Positions 6,603 to 12,267 of a stretch of DNA of 12,267 bases are shown piece by piece. Position numbers and translations under genes: made by a program. The first letter of the stretch is position 1; each line of letters opens with the position of its first letter. The stretch comes from Bacillota bacterium (lineage in GTDB: Bacteria; Bacillota; Tb-RUG-66): assembly GCA_016288255.1 (NCBI GenBank), contig JAEEYS010000123.1:1-12267 (forward strand). The letters run 5' to 3'. Below the pieces are notes generated by a model that had not been told where the DNA came from, made no database searches, and saw only the letters and a list, made by a program, of their open reading frames with translations.

Positions 6603-6687
6603 GCCAAATAACGCATTTTATAACCGATTCACCTGATTCATAGCATTTTTGTTACTGTTTACCTTCTGATTTATCCGACACGCTCTC

Positions 6688-6720
6688 ATAAAAAGAACCG
6701 CTGTTTGGCAGCGGTTCTTT
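6688..6720 (-). terminator. Intrinsic terminator of the opp operon
   Basis: A perfect 12-bp stem (AAAGAACCGCTG with CAGCGGTTCTTT, 6709-6720 with 6692-6703) has a 5-nt loop, and its minus-strand side runs into TTTTTAT. It begins 14 bp after the oppF stop codon. Confidence 0.92.
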
Positions 6721-6734
6721 CTCTCTTTCTCCAC

Positions 6735-7697
6735 TTAATCCATTAAATGACAAGCCACAAAATGCTCTTTCGCCACTTCTTTCAGTTCCGGTGTGACTTC
6801 TCTGCAAATATCTTTTGCATAAGCACATCTGTCTTGGAATTTACAACCCGGCTTCGGATTGATAGGGCTGGGCACGTCTCCTTCCAAACGGATCCGTATT
6901 TTTTCTCTTTCCAATTTCGGATCCGGGATCGGAATGGAAGACAAAAGTGCTTTTGTATAAGGATGCATCGGTTCCAAATACAGATCACCGCTGCTTGCCA
7001 ATTCAACGATAGCGCCCAAATACATAACCGCAACACGGTCAGAGATATGTTTTACCATAGAAAGGTCATGGGCTATAAACAAATAGGTCAAATTGAAATC
7101 TCTTTGTAATTTGATCAAAAGATTGACGACCTGTGCCTGGATCGACACGTCCAAAGCGGAAATCGGTTCATCGCAAACAATAAAGCGAGGATTGATCACC
7201 AAAGAACGAGCGATACCGATCCTTTGTCTTTGTCCGCCGGAAAATTCATGCGGGAACCGGCTGGCATGTTCTTTATTCAAACCAACGGTTTCCAATACAT
7301 CATAGATCTTTTCCTGGCGTTCTTTTCCTTTGGCCAACCCGTGGATGTCCAGACCTTCGCCGATGATATCGCCGACAGTCATTCTGGGATCCAAGGAAGC
7401 GTAAGGATCCTGGAAGATCATCTGAGCGTCTTTTGTATATTCTTTTGCCTGTTTTTTATCAAAATTTTGGATGTTTTTGCCATCGAAAAGGACTTCCCCT
7501 TCTGTTGCATCATAAAGACGAATAATGGTTCTGCCTGCTGTAGATTTTCCGCAGCCGGATTCTCCGACCATCCCTAAGGTTTCCCCTTCCCGAATGATGA
7601 AATTCAATCCGTCTACTGCCTTCAAAATGGCATTTTTCCCTACTTTAAAGTGTTTCTTTAAATTTTTTACTTCAATGAGCGCTTTTCTTTCGTCCAT
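6735..7697 (-). CDS. oppF: Peptide ABC transporter ATP-binding protein OppF/DppF
   Basis: This is one of the two cytoplasmic ATPases that power peptide import through OppB-OppC. The 320 residues show Walker A GESGCGKS (45-52), the Q-loop Gln96 in MIFQDP, the signature SGGQRQR (153-159), Walker B FIVCDE (172-177) and the switch His210 in IAHD. The C-terminal oligopeptide/dipeptide extension has GDVPSPINPKPGC, with cysteines at 285, 291, 298 and 316. That spacing matches the cysteine cluster known in this ATPase family to hold a [4Fe-4S] centre in some members. Its ATG overlaps the oppD stop by one base (TAATG), with GGAGG inside the end of oppD, so translation is probably coupled. It is the last gene of the operon. 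Opp versus Dpp naming cannot be decided by sequence alone. Confidence 0.93.
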   Translation of the reverse strand: MDERKALIEVKNLKKHFKVGKNAILKAVDGLNFIIREGETLGMVGESGCGKSTAGRTIIRLYDATEGEVLFDGKNIQNFDKKQAKEYTKDAQMIFQDPYASLDPRMTVGDIIGEGLDIHGLAKGKERQEKIYDVLETVGLNKEHASRFPHEFSGGQRQRIGIARSLVINPRFIVCDEPISALDVSIQAQVVNLLIKLQRDFNLTYLFIAHDLSMVKHISDRVAVMYLGAIVELASSGDLYLEPMHPYTKALLSSIPIPDPKLEREKIRIRLEGDVPSPINPKPGCKFQDRCAYAKDICREVTPELKEVAKEHFVACHLMD

Positions 7698-8722
7698 TAT
7701 TCATTACCTCCTGTCGTATTTACAGGTGGTTCCACTTTCGGCGCACCCGGATGGAGCAGCCAGCAAGCGGCTTCGTGTCCTTCTCCGCAAGCTGTCAGCT
7801 GTGGATCGTTTTCCAGACATACTTTCATGGCATACTTGCATCTGGCGGCAAAACCGCATCCTTTCGGCGGCGCGAACAGATCAGGCGGTGAACCTGTAAT
7901 GGGCATCAATTCCTGTTTGTTGTCCGCGTCCAGTCTCGGAACGGATTGTAGTAAGCCCCATGTATAAGGATGCTTCGGGCGATAGAAAATATCATCGGAA
8001 GTTCCTTTTTCCACGATCTTGCCCGCATACATAACCAGAATACGTTCCGTCATATTTGCCACAACACCCAAGTCGTGGGTGATCAAAATAATAGAAGTCT
8101 GTAATTGTTTTTTCAAATCCTGCATCAAGTCGATGATCTGCGCCTGGATCGTTACGTCCAAAGCAGTCGTCGGTTCATCGGCAATCAATAATTTTGGATT
8201 GCAAGCGAGCGCGATAGCGATCATGGCTCTTTGCCGCATCCCGCCGGAAAATTCATGAGGATATTGTTTGATCCTTTTTTCCGGATTCGGCATACCAACT
8301 AATTTCAGCATTTCAATGGCGCGGTCCGTAGCCGCTTTCCCTTTTAATCCCTGATGCCGTTTCAACCCTTCTGTGATCTGTTTCCCAATGATCATGGTAG
8401 GATTTAAAGAAGTCATCGGGTCCTGGAAAATCATCCCGATTTCGGAACCTCTGATCCTCTGCAGTTCTTTATCGCTCAATTTTGCAATATCCTGTCCGTC
8501 AAAAAAGACTTCGCCTTTTTTGATCCGTCCCGGAGGCATGGGGATCAATTTGATCATAGACTGCATGGTAACGCTTTTGCCGCAGCCGGATTCTCCTACG
8601 ATACCAATGGTTTCTCCTTTATCTACATAAAAGGAAACCCCCCTTACTGCTTGCACTTCCCCTGCATAGGTATCAAAGGAAACATGCAAATCATTTACTT
8701 CCAGTAATTTTTGTCTTTCCAT
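7697..8722 (-). CDS. oppD: Peptide ABC transporter ATP-binding protein OppD/DppD
   Basis: This is the partner ATPase of OppF on the inner face of the membrane. The 341 residues contain Walker A GESGCGKS (43-50), Gln100 in MIFQDP, signature SGGMRQR (159-165), Walker B LLIADE (178-183) and His216 in ITHD. The C-terminal extension carries PITGSPPDLFAPPKGC and cysteines 289, 295, 302, 312 and 320, a candidate Fe-S site as in OppF. A short Pro/Thr/Gly tail (about 325-341) is not part of the domain. The ATG sits 12 bp after oppC; AGGAGG overlaps the oppC stop and is 8 nt from the start. The substrate is probably oligo- or dipeptides. Confidence 0.93.
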   Translation of the reverse strand: MERQKLLEVNDLHVSFDTYAGEVQAVRGVSFYVDKGETIGIVGESGCGKSVTMQSMIKLIPMPPGRIKKGEVFFDGQDIAKLSDKELQRIRGSEIGMIFQDPMTSLNPTMIIGKQITEGLKRHQGLKGKAATDRAIEMLKLVGMPNPEKRIKQYPHEFSGGMRQRAMIAIALACNPKLLIADEPTTALDVTIQAQIIDLMQDLKKQLQTSIILITHDLGVVANMTERILVMYAGKIVEKGTSDDIFYRPKHPYTWGLLQSVPRLDADNKQELMPITGSPPDLFAPPKGCGFAARCKYAMKVCLENDPQLTACGEGHEAACWLLHPGAPKVEPPVNTTGGNE

Positions 8723-8734
8723 GTTCTTCTCCTC

Positions 8735-9700
8735 CTATTGTCTCATTCTTGGGTCTAGTGCATCTCTCAACCCGTCGCCTAACAAGTTCAAGGATAACAT
8801 CGTCAAACTGATAACAATACTTGGTATGATCAGCTGATACGGATAAACTTTCATCATTTCGGAACCGGTTCTGGACAGCTGCCCCAAACTGGTCATCGGC
8901 GGCTGAATCCCCAAACCGATAAAACTCAAAAACGCTTCTGAAAAGATAGCGGAAGGGATTGCCATCGTCAGCTGCACGATCAAAATACTGATGATATTTG
9001 GGATCATATGCCGTAACAACAGTCTGGTTTTGCTTGCGCCCAAGGTGGTCGCCGCCAAAACATATTCCTGTTCTCTCAACTGTAAGATCTGCCCTCTGAC
9101 CAATCTGGCCATAGAAAGCCATCCGGTAATAACGAATGCCAAAACCAGCGGGAAGATACCCGTCCCGACTACGACCATGATCAAAATAACGAAGATCAGG
9201 TAAGGAATGGAATTTAAGATATCTACCACACGCATGATGAACATATCGATTTTACCGCCCAGCATACCGGAGATCCCGCCTATGATAACGCCTATACTGC
9301 ATTGCAGCAAAGCGACCAAGACCCCGATAGCCAGTGATACTCTGGACCCTTGCCATACTCTGGCCCATATATCGCGGCCCAATTGATCCGTGCCAAACCA
9401 GTGTTCGCCATCCGGACTTTGATTGATATGCATCAAATCATTCCCGTTGTAGGTATAAGGCACCATAAAAGGCCCTACAATTGCCATGATACAGACGATC
9501 AGAATAATAAATATCCCAAGCATCGCTGTTTTATTCTTTTTTAACCTTCTCCAAGCATCCTGCCAGTAGGACACGCTGGGTCTGCTTACAGTCTGTCCTT
9601 CTGCCAGATTGATCCCAACCACTTCAAAATCCTGAGGGGTTAACGCTATATCTTCCATTTTTTGTACTGCTGCTTCTTGTTCTAATTTTTCTTCAGCCAT
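8735..9700 (-). CDS. oppC: Peptide ABC transporter permease OppC/DppC
   Basis: This is the second membrane channel subunit of the importer. The 321 residues start with a polar, cytoplasmic N-terminal stretch (1-55), then the OppC N-terminal domain with a first membrane helix (about 59-80). The family signature HWFGTDQLGRDIWAR (100-114) follows, then about five more helices. The ATPase-contact loop AATTLGASKTRLLLRHMIPN (216-235) matches the EAA motif. FIGLGIQPP and the ending GDGLRDALDPRMR are also typical. The ATG has a G-run (six G residues) 7 nt upstream and lies 12 bp after oppB. The N-terminal extension of about 45 residues is longer than in many DppC proteins and fits OppC somewhat better. 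Confidence 0.92.
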   Translation of the reverse strand: MAEEKLEQEAAVQKMEDIALTPQDFEVVGINLAEGQTVSRPSVSYWQDAWRRLKKNKTAMLGIFIILIVCIMAIVGPFMVPYTYNGNDLMHINQSPDGEHWFGTDQLGRDIWARVWQGSRVSLAIGVLVALLQCSIGVIIGGISGMLGGKIDMFIMRVVDILNSIPYLIFVILIMVVVGTGIFPLVLAFVITGWLSMARLVRGQILQLREQEYVLAATTLGASKTRLLLRHMIPNIISILIVQLTMAIPSAIFSEAFLSFIGLGIQPPMTSLGQLSRTGSEMMKVYPYQLIIPSIVISLTMLSLNLLGDGLRDALDPRMRQ

Positions 9701-9712
9701 TTTTCTGCCCCC

Positions 9713-10630
9713 CTATTTTTCTACCCTGATTCTTGGATCAATGAAGCCATAAGCAATATCCACCAACAAGTTCATAACAACCAAGAAGCTGCCGTAGAAT
9801 ATTGTGATGCCAAGCGTCATGGAATAGTCTAGATTTTGTACTGCCAATACATAATATCTTCCCAGCCCCGGGATCGCAAAGATCTGTTCAATAACAAACC
9901 CGCCGGTCAAAAGACCCGCGATCGTAGGCCCCAAGATCGTAATGATCGGTAAGATCGAGTTTCTGATTTCATGCTTTGTAATGATCTGGAAAGTGGACAA
10001 GCCTTTGGATTTTGCTGTTTTTACATAATCCATACCGATTACATCCAGCATATTGGCCCGCATCATTCTGGCCAACAACGCCATGGTATAAAGCCCCAGC
10101 GCAAAGGAAGGAAGTATCGTATGCGCGAAAGACTCCCACTTGGCCACTGGTAATATTCCCAATTTTACACTGAAGAAATACTGAAGGATCGTCCCTACAA
10201 CAAAGCTGGGGACCGAGATCCCTATAACGGCAATGACCATACTGATATAATCTAGTGTCTTGCCTCTGTTTAATGCCGCAACAATTCCTAAAAACAGTCC
10301 CGCGATCAAAGCAAAAAACAGCGCTCTTAATCCCAGATCCGCAGAGTATGGGAATGCCGTTCCTATAATCGTATTCACTTTCCTCGAATTATACTTCAGC
10401 GAATAACCCAAGTCCCCGTGCAGCATATTCTTCATAAAGCCCACATACTGTTCCGGGAGGGACTTGTCCAAACCATAATACGCTTTCATCCTATCAATGG
10501 TTTCTTGGGTCAGTTTCCCGTCTTGGAATGGATCCCCTGGTAAGAGCCTAACCAAAACAAATACAATAGTAATTAAAACCCAAATCGTAATAATAGAGAT
10601 GATGATTCTTTTCCCTACGTATTTTAACAA
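9713..10630 (-). CDS. oppB: Peptide ABC transporter permease OppB/DppB (TTG start)
   Basis: This is the first membrane channel subunit of the importer, 305 residues when started at TTG (10628-10630). TTG is preferred because GGAGGAGG lies 7 nt upstream and the protein then opens LKYVGKRIIISIITIW, the usual OppB/DppB beginning with its first helix. An in-frame ATG at 10697-10699 would add 23 mostly basic residues encoded by the purine-rich ribosome-binding region and has no good binding site. Family features are VRLLPGDPF, LHGDLGYS, six predicted helices and the EAA loop TAKSKGLSTFQIITKHEIRN (about 205-224), ending with IDPRIR. It heads the operon, behind a leader of about 218 nt. No binding-protein gene precedes it. 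Confidence 0.92.
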   Translation of the reverse strand: MLKYVGKRIIISIITIWVLITIVFVLVRLLPGDPFQDGKLTQETIDRMKAYYGLDKSLPEQYVGFMKNMLHGDLGYSLKYNSRKVNTIIGTAFPYSADLGLRALFFALIAGLFLGIVAALNRGKTLDYISMVIAVIGISVPSFVVGTILQYFFSVKLGILPVAKWESFAHTILPSFALGLYTMALLARMMRANMLDVIGMDYVKTAKSKGLSTFQIITKHEIRNSILPIITILGPTIAGLLTGGFVIEQIFAIPGLGRYYVLAVQNLDYSMTLGITIFYGSFLVVMNLLVDIAYGFIDPRIRVEK

Positions 10631-10702
10631 TTCTTTTCCTCCTCCTGTCTTTTTCCTTATCCTTTTCCCTTTTGCTTTGCTCTTTGAACGAAATCGCATT
10701 AA

Positions 10703-10720
10703 GATTTCTTTTCAGAAATC
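10703..10720 (-). promoter_or_regulatory. Small perfect hairpin with GAAA loop in the opp leader
   Basis: On the minus strand GATTTCT and AGAAATC form a perfect 7-bp stem closed by a GAAA (GNRA-type) tetraloop, about 73 nt before the oppB start. It has no U-tail, so it is not a terminator. It may shape the leader or stabilise the mRNA; its function is unknown. Confidence 0.35.
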
Positions 10721-10854
10721 CAAATATTTCGTAATAGATTTAAATCAAAAATAAAACTAAGGTACTATGAGAATCCATTGAATTGAAAATAGATAGAGCA
10801 ATAGGGGTTTTGCCTTGTAAATTATCTCTTTTTTCGGTAATACCAATATAAATT

Positions 10855-10883
10855 ATTTTATCTTATCGTGCATTGAAAAGCAA
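10855..10883 (-). promoter_or_regulatory. Probable promoter of the opp operon
   Basis: The minus strand reads TTGCTT, a 17-nt spacer and TAAAAT. Transcription starting near 10848 would give an unusually long leader of about 218 nt before the TTG start of oppB. Just upstream of the -35 (about 10890-10905) is a short inverted repeat, TTTCC/GGAAA, that could bind a regulator. Confidence 0.55.
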
Positions 10884-11016
10884 TAATCTTTTCCCGAAAG
10901 GAAAGTTTTTCAAGAACAGACTCCGCCTTCTTCGCACATCGTTTCGGTCTTCTTTTATCCTTATTTTCTATGTATCGATGACACAGAAAACCGCCGATCA
11001 TACGTTAAAAACGTAA

Positions 11017-11049
11017 TAAAAAAGCAAAGCGTGACGCTTTGCTTTTTTA
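11017..11049 (-). terminator. Intrinsic terminator of the right-hand M24 gene
   Basis: A perfect 14-bp stem (AAAAAAGCAAAGCG with CGCTTTGCTTTTTT, 3-nt loop) starts 14 bp after the stop codon. The symmetrical A/T flanks would allow termination in both directions. Confidence 0.93.
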
Positions 11050-11062
11050 TCCCACACGCCTT

Positions 11063-12267
11063 TTATTTGATCAAATTATAATTTGTTTGTCTTCCGCCCA
11101 AGAAATAAACCTTGCCGTCCACAAAAGCAACGTCTGTTTCCAAGCCCAATGTGACATCCTGATTATCCCATTCCGGAACGGCTGTTGTTACGCACAATTC
11201 CATGGAATAGCAGGTATTGTTATACAGTTTAAAGTCACCGTTGCCCGGCACGCCGCCCTGTTGGTCGTATAACCCGATCATCGGGCCTGCGCCGTGGCCG
11301 TGATTGCCAATAGGATGTGTATAGATCATAGGCCGCAATCCTTCTGCTTTTGCTCTGTCCAAAGCAGCTTTTAAGATTTCGTTGCCTGTTCTTCCTTCAA
11401 CATATTCTTCCGCCAAAATGTCCTGCAGGCGGTTGCCTTCTTTTAAGATATTTTTAATGCCTTCCGGCACATCGGTTTCTCCTAATTTCAGAACATATGC
11501 GTTTTCCTGTGTATCGGTGCAAAGTCCCAAATAACGGAAACCTACGTCGCAGTGTAAAATATCTCCAGGCAGGATCACTTCGTCATCCGGCACATGAGCA
11601 ACGCCTTTTCTGCGGATAGAAACTTCGTAGTTGAACCAAATTTCCAATCCCAAATCGTGTACCCGCTGAGAGATCCACCACTGTACATCCGTGTTGGTCG
11701 TTACGCCCGGATGTACCACACGGCTGGAGAAAGCTTCCGCGATAACGCCGTGCGCGATCTGCATAATGCCGTTATAAGCGATGATTTCTTCTTCGCATCT
11801 GGTTTCCAGCCATCCCACGCATAATTTTTCCGCGCTGACGATCCTTTCTCTGTATTTTTCATCTATATTTTGAACGATCTGATTGTATTCCGTATAAGTC
11901 AGATCATCCGCAAAAGCAGTCATTTCGGAATAGTTCAATCCGATCGTTTGCGGATCTCTTTCTCTGATGACTCTTGCCAAACATTCAAATTGCGTTTCCG
12001 GTTTATCGGAGATGACCACATCGGGGCTTCCCGGTAAAACATCTTTGAAATGTTCCCAGCTGCTTCCCTTGTGATTCAACCAAGCGTTGGTATACAAAAC
12101 ATCCAGGCCTGTCCCCGGGCGGCCTAAGAATAAGCGTTCGATCGTATTGTCCGGTCTTTTATAAAATACCAAGATCGTTCTTCTTCTTGCCGTGATCATA
12201 GGAGCGGGAAGCATTGTCATGATAGCGGGACCTTCATTATATTCTCTGACGCAAACGATCCACATAT
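11063..12267 (-). CDS. M24-family metallopeptidase (Xaa-Pro dipeptidase/aminopeptidase-like), N-terminus cut by the window edge
   Basis: At least 400 residues of a cytoplasmic two-domain M24 protein. The frame is open to the window edge and begins mid-domain: MWIVCVREYNEG followed by ARRRTILVF is an internal segment of this group, so the ATG at 12265 is not taken as the start. Counting from that Met, the metal ligands look complete: Asp240 (HCDVG), Asp251 (CTDTQE), His322 or His324 (GNHGHGAGP), Glu356 (SMELC) and Glu376 (GLETD). His224 (VAHVP) fits the substrate-side histidine. It shares LNYSE (110-114) and RIVSAEKL (141-148) with the M24 protein at 3904-5073, so they are diverged paralogues. 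It lies directly upstream of the opp operon but ends in a strong terminator, so it is a separate unit. The likely role is cleavage of imported peptides; the exact specificity is unknown. Confidence 0.9.
   Translation of the reverse strand, partial: MWIVCVREYNEGPAIMTMLPAPMITARRRTILVFYKRPDNTIERLFLGRPGTGLDVLYTNAWLNHKGSSWEHFKDVLPGSPDVVISDKPETQFECLARVIRERDPQTIGLNYSEMTAFADDLTYTEYNQIVQNIDEKYRERIVSAEKLCVGWLETRCEEEIIAYNGIMQIAHGVIAEAFSSRVVHPGVTTNTDVQWWISQRVHDLGLEIWFNYEVSIRRKGVAHVPDDEVILPGDILHCDVGFRYLGLCTDTQENAYVLKLGETDVPEGIKNILKEGNRLQDILAEEYVEGRTGNEILKAALDRAKAEGLRPMIYTHPIGNHGHGAGPMIGLYDQQGGVPGNGDFKLYNNTCYSMELCVTTAVPEWDNQDVTLGLETDVAFVDGKVYFLGGRQTNYNLIK

Larger units (their letters stand above)
10700..11016. 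other. Control region between the M24 gene and the opp operon
   Basis: This stretch holds no gene. It contains the opp promoter (10855-10883), the leader hairpin (10703-10720), and a small palindrome TACGTT-AAA-AACGTA at 11001-11015 beside the upstream terminator. GGTATTACC at about 10837-10845 lies right after the expected transcription start and could also be an operator half. I could not match the leader to a known riboswitch or T-box; no T-box consensus or ligand-aptamer pattern is apparent. Confidence 0.5.

Noticed and set aside
8691..9122. Minus-strand frame of 143 codons overlapping oppC
   Set aside because: It is in a different frame across the conserved 3' end of oppC and the start of oppD; its composition looks like a shadow and no start signal is present.
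10631..10848. Riboswitch or T-box in the opp leader
   Set aside because: No T-box consensus, no recognisable aptamer core and no terminator/antiterminator pair before oppB; only the small GAAA hairpin is solid.
12263..12265. ATG at the right edge as the true start of the M24 gene
   Set aside because: The sequence after it is an internal segment of the N-terminal domain, no upstream sequence is available to show a binding site, and the frame is open to the edge.
1..12267. CRISPR array, transposon, phage or defence system
   Set aside because: No regularly spaced repeats, transposase, integrase, nuclease or toxin-like frames were seen; the genes are ordinary transport, peptidase and fermentation genes.

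Overview
The window looks like the chromosome of an anaerobic, amino-acid- or peptide-fermenting member of the Clostridia (Bacillota). This rests on four things: consensus AGGAGG-type ribosome binding sites (with GTG and TTG starts), compact U-tailed terminators, Gram-positive-style lipoproteins, and a gene content of phosphate butyryltransferase, malic enzyme, an Opp/Dpp peptide importer and M24 peptidases. The assignment is inference from gene content and signals; no marker gene is present. All convincing genes lie on the minus strand, so the text below follows the direction of transcription, from high to low coordinates.

12267-11063: an M24 metallopeptidase, cut at its N-terminus by the window edge, ending in a strong terminator. 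11016-10631: a control region with a sigma-A-like promoter and a leader of about 218 nt. 10630-6735: a tightly packed oppB-oppC-oppD-oppF operon (gaps of 12 and 12 bp, then a 1-nt overlap) closed by a terminator. It has no substrate-binding protein gene of its own in view. 6538-5495: two small lipoprotein genes, each with its own promoter signals. The second is almost entirely low-complexity Thr/Asp/Asn/Gly after the lipid-anchor cysteine and ends in a good terminator.

5183-3841: a second, diverged M24 peptidase of the same subfamily, with a clear promoter, a terminator, and an apparent Glu-to-Asp change in one metal ligand. 3746-852: malic enzyme from an extended -10 promoter, followed 34 bp later by a family 5 solute-binding protein held by a transmembrane anchor instead of a lipid. 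851-536: a gene-free stretch with a long hairpin. 535-1: the first 178 residues of a phosphate butyryltransferase, cut by the window edge.

Taken together the region suggests peptide uptake (OppBCDF, perhaps served by the anchored binding protein), cytoplasmic peptide cleavage (two M24 enzymes) and fermentation-end metabolism (malate to pyruvate; acyl-CoA to acyl phosphate). I see no CRISPR array, transposon, phage gene, tRNA or rRNA, and nothing that clearly amounts to a new defence or mobile system. The most interesting points are the paired, diverged M24 enzymes around an orphan peptide importer, the membrane-anchored binding protein behind malic enzyme, and the structured ptb leader.
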